NCBI GenBank assembly: GCA_036013505.1
Contig: CP107851.1
Location: 4,800,001-4,864,000 of the forward strand
Source of the DNA: Streptomyces sp. NBC_00510
GTDB lineage: Bacteria > Actinomycetota > Actinomycetes > Streptomycetales > Streptomycetaceae
DNA: 64,000 nt
Direction: 5' to 3'
Position numbers and translations under genes: made by a program. The notes beneath the pieces were generated by a model. It saw only the letters and a list, made by a program, of their open reading frames with translations. It made no database searches and was not told the DNA's origin. Every line of letters starts with the position of its first letter. Position 1 is the stretch's first letter. Shown here piece after piece: positions 47,835 through 56,670 of this stretch.

Positions 47835-48509
47835 GTGGACGACGTTCTGCGGCGCGCACCGCTTTTCGCGGCGCTCGACGATGAGCAGGCCGCTGAACTG
47901 CGCGCCTCCATGACGGAGGTCACGCTCGCGCGTGGCGACTCGCTGTTCCACGAGGGGGAACCCGGGGACCGGCTGTACGTCGTCACCGAGGGCAAGGTGA
48001 AGCTGCACCGCACCTCCCCCGACGGCCGCGAGAACATGCTCGCCGTCGTCGGCCCCGGCGAGCTGATCGGTGAGCTGTCGCTCTTCGACCCCGGCCCGCG
48101 CACCGCCACCGCCACCGCGCTGACCGAGGTCAAGCTCCTCGGCCTCGGCCACGGCGACCTGCAGCCGTGGCTCAACGCCCGCCCCGAGGTCTCCACCGCG
48201 CTGCTGCGCGCCGTCGCCCGGCGCCTGCGCCGCACCAACGACGTCATGTCCGACCTGGTCTTCTCCGACGTCCCGGGCCGCGTCGCCAAGGCGCTGCTGG
48301 ACCTGTCGCGCCGCTTCGGCGTGCAGTCCGAGGAGGGCATCCACGTCGTCCACGACCTCACGCAGGAGGAGCTCGCCCAGCTGGTGGGCGCCTCCCGCGA
48401 GACCGTCAACAAGGCCCTCGCCGACTTCGCGGGCCGCGGCTGGCTGCGCCTGGAGGCGCGGGCGGTCATCCTGCTGGACGTCGAGCGGCTGGCGAAGCGC
48501 TCGCGCTGA
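47835..48509 (+). CDS. crp: cyclic AMP receptor protein
   Basis: A 224-residue Crp/Fnr-family regulator, apparently the S. coelicolor Crp orthologue (SCO3571), which controls germination, growth and antibiotic production. Residues 15-120 form the cyclic-nucleotide domain with the phosphate-binding GELIGELSLFDPGPRTATATA cassette. The DNA-recognition helix lies in TQEELAQLVGASRETVNKAL. The GTG at 47835 has AAGGAG at eight bases; the frame is open for 24 codons upstream but without family similarity. It has its own terminator. Confidence 0.96.
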   Translation: MDDVLRRAPLFAALDDEQAAELRASMTEVTLARGDSLFHEGEPGDRLYVVTEGKVKLHRTSPDGRENMLAVVGPGELIGELSLFDPGPRTATATALTEVKLLGLGHGDLQPWLNARPEVSTALLRAVARRLRRTNDVMSDLVFSDVPGRVAKALLDLSRRFGVQSEEGIHVVHDLTQEELAQLVGASRETVNKALADFAGRGWLRLEARAVILLDVERLAKRSR

Positions 48510-48523
48510 CGCCCGTACGCGTA

Positions 48524-48559
48524 CGAAGGGGCGCCCACCCGGAGGTGGGCGCCCCTTCG
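48524..48559. terminator. terminator after crp
   Basis: A perfect 16-base stem at 48524-48539 and 48544-48559 with loop CGGA lies just after crp. Confidence 0.8.
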
Positions 48560-48613
48560 GCGTCTCCTGCAGCGTCCGCGGGGCGCGGGGGCGCCGGGCG
48601 GGCACACCGGACG

Positions 48614-49438
48614 TCAGATCAGCCCGTGCTCCAGCAGGTAGTCCAGCTGCGCCCGCACCGACAGCTCGGCGGCCGGCCACAAGGCGCGGTCGACGTCCGC
48701 GTAGACGTGCGCGACGACCTCGGAGGGGGTCGCGAGGCCCTGCTCGACGGCCGTCTCGACCTGGGCGAGGCGGTGGGCGCGGTGGGCGAGGTAGAACTCG
48801 ACCGCGCCCCGGGCGTCGGCCAGGACCGGGCCGTGGCCGGGCAGGACGGTGGCGACGCCGTCGTGCATCGTGAGCGCCTGCAGCCGGCGCAGGGAGTCCA
48901 GGTAGTCACCCAGCCGCCCGTCGGGGTGGGCGACGACCGTGGTGCCACGGCCGAGGACGGTGTCGCCGGTGAGCACGGCCCGGTCGGCGGGCAGGTGGAA
49001 GGAGAGCGAGTCCGCGGTGTGCCCGGGGGTGGGCACGACGCGCAGTTCCAGACCTCCGGTGGTGACGACGTCGCCCGCGGACAGGCCCTCGTCGCCCAGG
49101 CGCAGCGCCGGGTCGAGGGCGCGCACCGCCGTCCCCGTCAGCTCGGCGAAGCGGCCCGCGCCCTCGGCGTGGTCGGGGTGGCCGTGGGTGAGCAGGGTGA
49201 GGGCGATCCGCTTGCCGAGGGAGTGCGCGGTGGAGACCACGTTGTTCAGGTGGCCCTCGTCGAGCGGCCCCGGGTCGATGACGACGGCGAGCTCGGAGTC
49301 CGGCTCGGAGACGAGCCAGGTGTTCGTGCCGTCCAGCGTCATGGGCGAGGGGTTCGGCGCGAGCACGCACACCGCGCGGGCGGTCGCCCGGCCCCCGACC
49401 TCCGCGCGGGGCTTGCCGGGCTGAAGGGCCGAGGTCAT
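48614..49438 (-). CDS. metallo-beta-lactamase fold hydrolase
   Basis: A 274-residue metallo-hydrolase. Zinc ligands are in LLTHGHPDHAEGA, PTPGHTADSLS, TGDTVLG and PGHGPVL, the complete lactamase-fold set. It groups with RNase Z/glyoxalase II-like LACTB2 proteins, with a C-terminal helical domain. The ATG overlaps the Nudix stop by four bases (ATGA). It is the third in a ridA-independent run: Nudix then this gene. Rv3677c occupies the same place in mycobacteria, from memory. Substrate unknown. Confidence 0.88.
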   Translation of the reverse strand: MTSALQPGKPRAEVGGRATARAVCVLAPNPSPMTLDGTNTWLVSEPDSELAVVIDPGPLDEGHLNNVVSTAHSLGKRIALTLLTHGHPDHAEGAGRFAELTGTAVRALDPALRLGDEGLSAGDVVTTGGLELRVVPTPGHTADSLSFHLPADRAVLTGDTVLGRGTTVVAHPDGRLGDYLDSLRRLQALTMHDGVATVLPGHGPVLADARGAVEFYLAHRAHRLAQVETAVEQGLATPSEVVAHVYADVDRALWPAAELSVRAQLDYLLEHGLI

Positions 49439-50307
49439 TCGGCGGCTCCCATGCGCTTGGTGAACTCCTCGTGGCCGGGCCAGGTCAGCACGATCTCCTC
49501 GCCCACCAGCGTGGCCCGAGCCAGCACCGGGGTGAGGTCGCGCCCGTCCGCGGCGCCCGCCAGGGCCGCTGACGCCGAGTCGTACGGCAGCAGCTCCCGC
49601 AGCGTCGCGATCGTCGGCGGCAGCATGGTCATCTCGCCGCGGTCGTAACCGGCCACGGCCTCGGCGGGCCGCAGCCACACCGTGCGGTCCGCCTCGCCCG
49701 ACACGTCGCGGGTGCGCTGGCCGGGCGGGAGCGCGGTCACGAAGAACCAGGTGTCGTAACGGCGCTCCTCGAACTCCGGGGTGATCCAGCGGGCCCACGG
49801 GCCGAGCAGGTCGGAGCGGAGCACCAGGGAACGGCGGGCGAGGAAGTCGGCGAAGGACAGCTCCCGCGAGACCAGGGCGCGCCGGTCGGCCTCCCAGTCC
49901 TCGCCGGTGGTGTCCGCGACGACGGACCCCTCGTCGGGCCCGGCCAGCAGCACGCCTGACTCCTCGAAGGTCTCGCGCACGGCCGCGCACACGATCGCCT
50001 GCGCGGCGGCGGGGTCCAGGCCCTCGCCCAGCCGGGCGGCCCAGGTCGGCGGCGGGGGTCCCGCCCAGGCCACCGGACGCTCGTCGCGCGGGTCCACACC
50101 GCCACCGGGATAGGCGTACGCGCCCGCGGCGAAGGCCATCGAGGCCCGGCGCCGCAGCATGTGCACGGCGGGGCCGCCGTCGGCGTCCCGCAGCAGCAGG
50201 ACGGTCGCCGCACGGCGCGGCACGACGGGCTCCAGGGTGCCCGCGGTGAGGGCGCGGATGCGCTCGGGCCAGCTCGCCGGGAACCACTGGCCGTTCGTGG
50301 TGGTCAT
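49435..50307 (-). CDS. Nudix hydrolase
   Basis: A 290-residue Nudix-family protein. The box is split: GAYAYPGGGVDPRDE at about residues 62-76, then a 30-residue insertion rich in proline, then AAVRETFEESGVLL. This long-insert type resembles the RppH-unlike NUDT19-type acyl-CoA hydrolases. The ATG at 50307 reads MTTTNGQW; it starts the pair with the lactamase-fold gene. A substrate cannot be assigned from sequence. Confidence 0.85.
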   Translation of the reverse strand: MTTTNGQWFPASWPERIRALTAGTLEPVVPRRAATVLLLRDADGGPAVHMLRRRASMAFAAGAYAYPGGGVDPRDERPVAWAGPPPPTWAARLGEGLDPAAAQAIVCAAVRETFEESGVLLAGPDEGSVVADTTGEDWEADRRALVSRELSFADFLARRSLVLRSDLLGPWARWITPEFEERRYDTWFFVTALPPGQRTRDVSGEADRTVWLRPAEAVAGYDRGEMTMLPPTIATLRELLPYDSASAALAGAADGRDLTPVLARATLVGEEIVLTWPGHEEFTKRMGAAE

Positions 50308-50371
50308 GTGGCGGATGCTATGCGCTTCCGCGGGGATGTTCGATAGGGCCCGGGCCGGGCGGGCCCGGGGT

Positions 50372-50410
50372 ACCCCTCCGGTGGCCGGGGCACGGCTCCG
50401 CCGGAGGGGT
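50372..50410 (-). terminator. terminator after ridA
   Basis: ACCCCTCCGG (50372-50381) pairs with CCGGAGGGGT (50401-50410), nine bases beyond the ridA stop. Confidence 0.6.
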
Positions 50411-50418
50411 GCGGGACG

Positions 50419-50883
50419 TCAGTCCTCGACCTCGACCTGGATCTCGACCTCGACCGGCGCGTCGAGCGGCAGGACGGCCACGCCGACGGCGCTGCGGGCG
50501 TGCACGCCCTTCTCGCCGAGGACCTCGCCGAGCAGCTCGCTCGCGCCGTTGACGACGGCAGGCTGCCCGGTGAAGTCGGGGGCGGAGGCGACGAAGCCGA
50601 CGACCTTCACGACGCGCTTGACGCGGTCGAGGTCACCCACGACGGAGCGGACCGCGGCCAGGGCGTTGAGCGCGCAGGTACGGGCGAGTTGCTTGGCCTC
50701 GTCCGCGGTGACCTCGGCGCCGACCTTGCCGGTGCAGGTCAGCTTGCCCTCGACGAGCGGCAGCTGGCCCGCGGTGAAGACGTACGCACCGGACCGGACG
50801 GCCGGGACGTACGCGGCGAGCGGGGCGGCCACCGCGGGGAGCTCCAGCCCCAGTTCCGCCAGCCGCTGCTCGACCGCGCTCAC
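50419..50883 (-). CDS. ridA: RidA family (YjgF/YER057c) deaminase-like protein
   Basis: A 154-residue RidA-family protein, which hydrolyses reactive enamine/imine intermediates. It has the typical trimer-forming YVFTAGQLPLVEGKLTCTGKVG segment and a C-terminal EVEIQVEVED. The canonical catalytic arginine of E. coli RidA is not evident at its usual place, so it may belong to one of the Rid subfamilies with other activities. The GTG at 50883 overlaps the DUF4177 stop by four bases. Confidence 0.85.
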   Translation of the reverse strand: MSAVEQRLAELGLELPAVAAPLAAYVPAVRSGAYVFTAGQLPLVEGKLTCTGKVGAEVTADEAKQLARTCALNALAAVRSVVGDLDRVKRVVKVVGFVASAPDFTGQPAVVNGASELLGEVLGEKGVHARSAVGVAVLPLDAPVEVEIQVEVED

Positions 50884-51041
50884 GCGTTCTTCTCCCGCTT
50901 GAAGTACGCCACCAGCTGCTCGGGGTTGTTCGGGCCCGGCACGACCTGGACGAGCTCCCAGCCGTCCTCGCCCCAGGTGTCCAGGATCTGCTTCGTCGCG
51001 TGCACCAGCAGCGGCACGGTCGCGTATTCCCACTTCGTCAT
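50880..51041 (-). CDS. DUF4177 small protein
   Basis: A 53-residue protein reading MTKWEYATVPLLVHATKQ at the start and ending in YFKREKNA. The WEYATV start and the DGWELVQVVP core are the DUF4177 signature. It is too short for standard gene listings but has clear codon bias and overlaps ridA by four bases (GTGA). Its mycobacterial counterpart is Rv3678A, from memory. Function unknown. Confidence 0.85.
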   Translation of the reverse strand: MTKWEYATVPLLVHATKQILDTWGEDGWELVQVVPGPNNPEQLVAYFKREKNA

Positions 51042-51112
51042 GAGGGGACTGTAATGCCTGGCACAGCCCCGCCCCCGAGTAGCCCCGCCCTCGACTGGTT
51101 AGGCTCGCAGGT

Positions 51113-52093
51113 GTGAGGCTCCACATCGTGACGGGCAAGGGCGGTACCGGCAAGACGACGGTCGCCGCCGCGCTGGCACTCGCCCTCGCCGCCGAGGGTC
51201 GACGGACACTGCTGACGGAGGTGGAGGGACGGCAGGGCATCGCACAGCTCTTCGAGACCGAGGCCCTCCCCTACGAGGAGCGCAAGATCGCCGTGGCCCC
51301 GGGCGGCGGCGAGGTGTACGCCCTGGCCATCGACGCCGAACAGGCGCTGCTGGACTACCTCGACATGTTCTACAAGCTCGGCCGGGCCGGCCGGGCCCTG
51401 AAGAAGCTGGGCGCGATCGACTTCGCCACCACCGTGGCGCCGGGACTGCGCGACGTCCTGCTGACCGGCAAGGTCTGCGAGGCCGTGCGCCGCAAGGACC
51501 GGGCGGGCTGGCGGTCGTACGACGCGGTGGTGCTGGACGCGCCGCCGACGGGGCGGATCACGCGCTTCCTCAACGTCAACGACGAGGTCGCCGGCCTGGC
51601 CCGGTTCGGCCCGATACACAATCAGGCGCAGGCCGTGATGAGGGTGATGAAGTCCCCGGAGACGGCGGTGCACCTGGTCACCCTCCTGGAGGAGATGCCG
51701 GTCCAGGAGACCGTGGACGGCGTGGCCGAGCTGCGCGAGGCGGGGCTGCCGACCGGGGCCGTGGTCATCAACATGGTGCGCCCCGTGGTGATGGACGGCG
51801 CGGCCGTGGCCTCGGCGCGCGACGGGCAGCGCACGGCGATCGCCAAGGCGCTCTCCCAGGCCGGGCTGGGCGGCGCGCGGCGCGGCGGCCTCGCGGAGCG
51901 GCTCGTCGACCCGCTGCTGGCGCAGGCGCACGAGCACGCCGAGCGCGTGGCCCTGGAACGGGCCCAGCGCGAGGAACTGGCCGCGCTGGGGCTGCCCGCG
52001 TACGAGCTGGAGCTGATGGGCGACGGGGTCGATCTCGGCGGGTTGTACAGATTGGCTGAAAATCTGCGGAAGCAGGGGCTGGGGGTCGCATGA
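51113..52093 (+). CDS. ArsA-like anion-transporting ATPase, first of pair
   Basis: A 326-residue ArsA/GET3-family ATPase. It has the P-loop VTGKGGTGKTT at residues 6-16, a VLDAPPTGRI Switch II and a C-terminal helical domain. Only one nucleotide domain is present, so it should dimerise, perhaps with the next protein. The start is a GTG. It overlaps the second ATPase gene by four bases (ATGA). In mycobacteria the equivalents Rv3679/Rv3680 form a heterodimer involved in redox and metal stress, from memory. Confidence 0.9.
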   Translation: MRLHIVTGKGGTGKTTVAAALALALAAEGRRTLLTEVEGRQGIAQLFETEALPYEERKIAVAPGGGEVYALAIDAEQALLDYLDMFYKLGRAGRALKKLGAIDFATTVAPGLRDVLLTGKVCEAVRRKDRAGWRSYDAVVLDAPPTGRITRFLNVNDEVAGLARFGPIHNQAQAVMRVMKSPETAVHLVTLLEEMPVQETVDGVAELREAGLPTGAVVINMVRPVVMDGAAVASARDGQRTAIAKALSQAGLGGARRGGLAERLVDPLLAQAHEHAERVALERAQREELAALGLPAYELELMGDGVDLGGLYRLAENLRKQGLGVA

Positions 52094-53523
52094 GCCTGGA
52101 GAGTCCGGTATTGGACATCGACCCGCTGATCGACGATCCGAGGACCCGGATCGTCGTCTGCTGCGGCTCGGGCGGGGTCGGCAAGACCACCACGGCCGCG
52201 GCGCTGGGCGTCCGTGCCGCCGAGCGCGGCCGCAAGGCCGTCGTGCTGACCATCGACCCGGCGCGTCGGCTGGCGCAGTCCATGGGCCTCACGGAACTCG
52301 ACAACACCCCGCGCAAGGTGGCCGGGATCGACGAGTCCGCGGGCGGTGAGCTGCACGCGATGATGCTCGACATGAAGCGGACCTTCGACGAGGTCGTGCT
52401 CCAGCACACGGACCAGGAGCGGGCCCGGGCGATCCTGGACAACCCCTTCTACCAGTCGCTCTCCGCGGGCTTCGCCGGCACGCAGGAGTACATGGCCATG
52501 GAGAAGCTGGGCCAGCTGCGCGCGCTCGACGCGTGGGACCTGATCATCGTCGACACCCCGCCGAGCCGGTCGGCGCTGGACTTCCTGGACGCCCCCAAGC
52601 GGCTGGGGTCCTTCCTGGACGGGCGCTTCATCCGGCTGCTGATGGCCCCCGCGAAGGTCGGCGGGCGGGCCGGCATGAAGTTCCTCAACGTCGGGATGTC
52701 GATGATGACCGGCACGCTCAGCAAGGTCATGGGCGCGCACCTGCTGCGCGACGTGCAGACTTTCGTGGCGGCGATGGACTCGATGTTCGGCGGCTTCCGC
52801 TCCCGTGCGGACGCCACCTACAAGCTGCTCCAGGCGAACGGGACGGCGTTCCTGGTGGTGGCCGCGCCGGAGCGGGACGCGCTGCGGGAGGCCTCGTACT
52901 TCGTGGAGCGGCTGGCGGCGGAGGACATGCCGCTCGCCGGGCTGGTGCTGAACCGTGTGCACGGCAGCGGGGCGGCGCAGCTCACGGCGGAGCGGGCGCT
53001 GGCGGCGGCGGAAGCACTGGACGACCTGGACGACCTGGATGCCGATGACGCCTCCGACGCCGACCCCGTCGCCGGATATCCGTCAACTCCCCGGCTGACC
53101 GGGGAGTTTGACGAATCCGCAGAAAATCTTCAAAGCGTCGGCATTGTGGATCAGCCCGGCGGGAAAGCTGGACTCCGTACGGCCGACGGCGGCGAAGGGA
53201 CCCCCAGTACGGACAGTGCGGACACCAGCTCTCCCGAATCGCCCACCGGCTCCCCGACCGTTTCCGTGCCCGCGCAGGACGCCGCCGCGCGCCGGTCCAC
53301 GGACCCGCTGGACGCCGACCGCCTCACCGCCGGCCTGCTGCGCCTGCACGCCGAACGGATGCAGCTGGTCGCGCGCGAGCGGCGCACCCGTGAGCGTTTC
53401 GTCTCGGTGCACCCGGACGTGCCCATGGTGGACGTCGCGGCCCTGCCCGGCGACGTGCACGACCTCGAGGGCCTGCGCGCGATCGGCGAACGTCTCGCGC
53501 AGGGTCAGCCGACGGCGGCGTAG
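52090..53523 (+). CDS. ArsA-like ATPase, second of pair, with disordered insertion
   Basis: A 477-residue ArsA/GET3-family ATPase. The P-loop is CCGSGGVGKTTTAAALG near residue 25 and the DTPPSRSALDFL Switch II near 155. Residues 318-415 are acidic and Ser/Pro-rich, with no family equivalent, and are encoded by locally less GC-rich DNA at 53095-53160. The 70 residues after it resume the conserved C-terminus. The last 19 bases overlap the end of wblA on the opposite strand. It probably pairs with the first ATPase. Confidence 0.9.
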   Translation: MSLESPVLDIDPLIDDPRTRIVVCCGSGGVGKTTTAAALGVRAAERGRKAVVLTIDPARRLAQSMGLTELDNTPRKVAGIDESAGGELHAMMLDMKRTFDEVVLQHTDQERARAILDNPFYQSLSAGFAGTQEYMAMEKLGQLRALDAWDLIIVDTPPSRSALDFLDAPKRLGSFLDGRFIRLLMAPAKVGGRAGMKFLNVGMSMMTGTLSKVMGAHLLRDVQTFVAAMDSMFGGFRSRADATYKLLQANGTAFLVVAAPERDALREASYFVERLAAEDMPLAGLVLNRVHGSGAAQLTAERALAAAEALDDLDDLDADDASDADPVAGYPSTPRLTGEFDESAENLQSVGIVDQPGGKAGLRTADGGEGTPSTDSADTSSPESPTGSPTVSVPAQDAAARRSTDPLDADRLTAGLLRLHAERMQLVARERRTRERFVSVHPDVPMVDVAALPGDVHDLEGLRAIGERLAQGQPTAA

Positions 53524-53855
53524 TCGTCGTAGTCCCCGTCGTAGCCCTCGTCGTCGAGCGGGAGCACACCCGTGCTGCGCTCGTACTCCGTGCGCGCCGT
53601 CTCCAGGAGCCTGCGCCACGAGGTGACCGTTGGACGCCGGCGCAGCAGCGCCCTGCGCTCCCGCTCGGTCATCCCGCCCCAGACGCCGAATTCCACACGG
53701 TTGTCCAGGGCGTCGGCCAGGCACTCGGTGCGTACCGGGCAGCCGGTGCACACCGCCTTGGCCCTGTTCTGGGCCGCTCCCTGGACGAAAAGTTCATCCG
53801 GATCCGTCGTGCGGCACGCGGCCTGCGTACTCCAGTCCGTAACCCAGCTGCTCAT
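53505..53855 (-). CDS. wblA: WhiB-like regulator WblA
   Basis: A 116-residue iron-sulfur protein, apparently WblA, a developmental and antibiotic repressor of Streptomyces and WhiB4 relative. Cysteines C14, C36, C39 and C45 (C-x21-C-x2-C-x5-C) bind a 4Fe-4S cluster. The GVWGGMTERERR turn and the basic RRR tail form the sigma/DNA-binding part. The ATG at 53855 gives MSSWVTDW, matching the S. coelicolor WblA start closely. It is tail-to-tail with the ArsA pair and divergent from the PBP gene across 397 bases. Confidence 0.96.
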   Translation of the reverse strand: MSSWVTDWSTQAACRTTDPDELFVQGAAQNRAKAVCTGCPVRTECLADALDNRVEFGVWGGMTERERRALLRRRPTVTSWRRLLETARTEYERSTGVLPLDDEGYDGDYDDYAAVG

Positions 53856-54252
53856 GCTGGCGCCGTCCTCTCCCGAATCGAGGCTCCCCCACGGCGGCAA
53901 GCGGCATATTCACCGTTGCCAGTTGAGGACGTTACGGAAGGTGGGCACGGCGCAACAGCCCTTTCAGGCCCAATCTTGAATGGCCCGAACGGACTATGGG
54001 TACGCGGCAGATCACCCGACGGAGTGAGCCGACGGCAGAACGGGCGAATTGCCGCAAAACGGTCAGCTCGCCACTTCCGGGGCCTGAGATCCAGGTCATA
54101 TGGCTGGCATATGACAGGAATTCGGGCAGTTCTCATCACCCACAAGAGTGAGGATGGAAGACAGACGTGTGCGCAGTGTTCGCGCCTGTCTGTTACAGAG
54201 TAGGCGAACAAGCATGCCCACGTCTTAAGAATGGCAACGTAAGCTGCACCCC
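53856..54252. other. regulatory region between wblA and PBP
   Basis: This 397-base divergent gap is AT-rich compared with the surroundings and contains no gene. It carries a 19-base palindrome and must hold both promoters. No -35/-10 pair could be fixed with confidence. Confidence 0.6.
54096..54114. promoter_or_regulatory. palindrome in wblA-PBP promoter region
   Basis: TCATATG (54096-54102) and CATATGA (54108-54114) form a perfect inverted repeat with a five-base spacer (GCTGG). It is 139-157 bases before the PBP start and about 250 before wblA. The 12-base centre spacing suits a dimeric helix-turn-helix protein. Confidence 0.5.
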
Positions 54253-56547
54253 ATGGGTCACAAGCGATCGCGCCCCACCAGCAGCGGCGGCACCAGTACC
54301 GCTCAGCAGGCCGCCAAGTTCCTGGGTGTCAGCGTCCTCGCCGGCGTCGTGCTGGCCGGCATCGCGCTCCCCGCGGCGGGGGCGCTCGGACTGAGCGCCA
54401 AGGGCACCGCGGCCGGCTTCGACTCCCTGCCGGGCGAGCTGAAGCGCCCGCCGCTCTCGCAGAGCACCCGGATCCTGGACGTCAAGGGCGACCTGATCGC
54501 GAACGTCTACTCGCGCGACCGCACGGTCGTGGGGCTCGACAAGATCAGCAAGCCGATGCAGCAGGCCATCGTCGCCATCGAGGACGCCCGCTTCTACGAG
54601 CACGGCGCGATCGACGTCAAGGGCATCCTGCGCGCGCTCAACAAGAACGCCCAGGAGGGCGGTGTCTCCGAGGGCGCGTCCACCCTGACGCAGCAGTACG
54701 TGAAGAACGTCTTCATCGAGGAGGCCGGCGACGACCCCACCAAGGTCCAGCAGGCCACCCAGCAGACCATCGGCCGCAAGATCAAAGAGATGAAGTACGC
54801 CATCCAGCTCGAGCAGGAGCTGGGGAAGCAGAAGATCCTCGAGAACTACCTCAACATCACCTTCTTCGGCGAGCAGGCCTACGGGGTCGAGGCCGCCTCC
54901 CGGCGCTACTTCAGCAAGTCCGCCAAGGACCTGTCGCTCACCGAGTCCGCGCTGCTGGCCGGCCTCGTCCAGTCGCCGAGCCGCTACGACCCCGTGAACG
55001 ACCCGGAGGAGGCCAAGAAGCGCCGCGACGTGGTGCTGCAGCGCATGGCCGACCTGAAGGACGTCACGCAGGCCGAGGCCGACGCCGCGAAGAAGAAGCC
55101 GCTCGGCCTCAAGATCAGCCAGCCCAAGAACGGCTGCATCACCGCCGTCAACGGCGCCGGGTTCTTCTGCGACTACGTCCGCCAGGTCTTCCTCAGCGAC
55201 AAGGCCTTCGGCAAGACCAAGGCCGAGCGCACCAAGCGCTGGGACCAGGGCGGCCTCACCGTCCGCACCACCCTCGACCCGAAGGCGCAGCGGGCGGTCC
55301 AGGACTCGATCAGCCAGCACGTGTACAAGAGCGACGACGTCGCCACCGCCGTGACCCTGGTCCAGCCCGGCACGGGCAAAGTCGTCGGGATGGGCCAGTC
55401 CCGCCCGTACGGCTTCAAGAAGAACCAGACCCAGATCAACTACTCCGTCGACCGGAACATGGGCGGCGGCGCGGGCTACCAGCCGGGTTCGACGTTCAAG
55501 CCCTTCACCGCCGCGGCCGCCCTGGAGAAGGGCATGTCGACGGCCCAGTCCTACCCCTCGCCGTACGAGATGCCGTACCCGGACGTGACCGACTGCGACG
55601 GCAACCGCTACACCAGCAACGACAAGGTGCCCAACGAGAGCAAGTCCGAGGTCGGCCCGTACGGGATGCGGGAGGCGCTGGCGAAGTCGATCAACACCTA
55701 CTTCGTCTCCCTGGAGGCCGACGCCGGCCTGTGCGACGTGACCCGGATGGTCAACTCCCTCGGCATCACCAAGCGCGCCGGCGGGACCAAGCTGGGCCTC
55801 GGCGCCTCCTTCACCCTCGGCGTCAACGAGATGTCGCCGCTGAAGATGGCCGCCGCCTACGCGACCTTCGCCAACAAGGGCGAGTACTGCACCCCGGTCG
55901 CCATCGAGTCGATCACCGACGCGAACGGCAAGAAGCTGCCGGTGCCCAAGACCGAGTGCGAGCGGGCCATGTCCGAGCAGACCGCCTCCACGATCAACAC
56001 CCTTCTCAAGGGCGTGGTCGAGGACGGCACCGGTCAGCAGGCCGGGCTCAGCGACCGCGACAGCGCGGGCAAGACCGGTACGACGGACTACCGCTACGCC
56101 GCCTGGTTCGTGGGCTACACCTCGGACATGGCGGGTGCCGTCTGGGTCGGCGACCCGGCCCACAAGCGCAGGATGACCAACATCACCATCGGCGGCCGCT
56201 ACCACACCGAGGTCTACGGCGCCGACACCCCGGGCCCGATCTGGAAGGACGCGATGTCCGGCGCCCTGGCCGGCACCGTCTCGCCCGGCCTGCCGACGGT
56301 CGCCATCAAGGATCCCGAGAAGCCGCGCAACGACGATGACGACCACCACGGCCGCGGTGACAACGGCGGCAACGGCAACGGTGGCGACGACGGCCTGCTC
56401 GGCGGGATCTTCGGCGGCGACACCCTCGGCGCCGACGGGGCCAACGGCTTCACCACCGGCGGTGGCAACGGCCGCAGCGGCGGGAACAACGGCACCACGG
56501 GTCCCGGGACCGGCACCCCCGAGACGGGCGGCACCGGGCCGGGCTGA
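54253..56547 (+). CDS. class A bifunctional penicillin-binding protein
   Basis: A 764-residue PBP that polymerises and cross-links peptidoglycan. One membrane helix spans 22-46. The glycosyltransferase motif EDARFYEHG has catalytic E110, and STLTQQYVKN follows. The transpeptidase motifs are STFK at 413-416, SIN in AKSINTYF and KTGT at 607-610. The C-terminal 75 residues are Gly/Asn-rich and disordered. Mycobacterial PonA2, in the same position beside whiB4, has a PASTA domain; none is seen here. The start ATG reads MGHKRSRP. Confidence 0.95.
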   Translation: MGHKRSRPTSSGGTSTAQQAAKFLGVSVLAGVVLAGIALPAAGALGLSAKGTAAGFDSLPGELKRPPLSQSTRILDVKGDLIANVYSRDRTVVGLDKISKPMQQAIVAIEDARFYEHGAIDVKGILRALNKNAQEGGVSEGASTLTQQYVKNVFIEEAGDDPTKVQQATQQTIGRKIKEMKYAIQLEQELGKQKILENYLNITFFGEQAYGVEAASRRYFSKSAKDLSLTESALLAGLVQSPSRYDPVNDPEEAKKRRDVVLQRMADLKDVTQAEADAAKKKPLGLKISQPKNGCITAVNGAGFFCDYVRQVFLSDKAFGKTKAERTKRWDQGGLTVRTTLDPKAQRAVQDSISQHVYKSDDVATAVTLVQPGTGKVVGMGQSRPYGFKKNQTQINYSVDRNMGGGAGYQPGSTFKPFTAAAALEKGMSTAQSYPSPYEMPYPDVTDCDGNRYTSNDKVPNESKSEVGPYGMREALAKSINTYFVSLEADAGLCDVTRMVNSLGITKRAGGTKLGLGASFTLGVNEMSPLKMAAAYATFANKGEYCTPVAIESITDANGKKLPVPKTECERAMSEQTASTINTLLKGVVEDGTGQQAGLSDRDSAGKTGTTDYRYAAWFVGYTSDMAGAVWVGDPAHKRRMTNITIGGRYHTEVYGADTPGPIWKDAMSGALAGTVSPGLPTVAIKDPEKPRNDDDDHHGRGDNGGNGNGGDDGLLGGIFGGDTLGADGANGFTTGGGNGRSGGNNGTTGPGTGTPETGGTGPG

Positions 56548-56570
56548 TCCCACCGCGGGACGCGACATGA

Positions 56571-56616
56571 CGCCGAAGGGGCGCCGGGACCGATCGGTCC
56601 CGGCGCCCCTTCGGCG
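56571..56616. terminator. 46-base perfect palindromic bidirectional terminator
   Basis: The two 23-base halves, 56571-56593 and 56594-56616, are exact reverse complements. It lies between the converging PBP and YqeY genes. Confidence 0.8.
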
Positions 56617-56670
56617 TTCCGGTGGAGGGGGCCCGGCGGGCCACGCCGCCGTCCGTGGCGTCGGCCGCCG

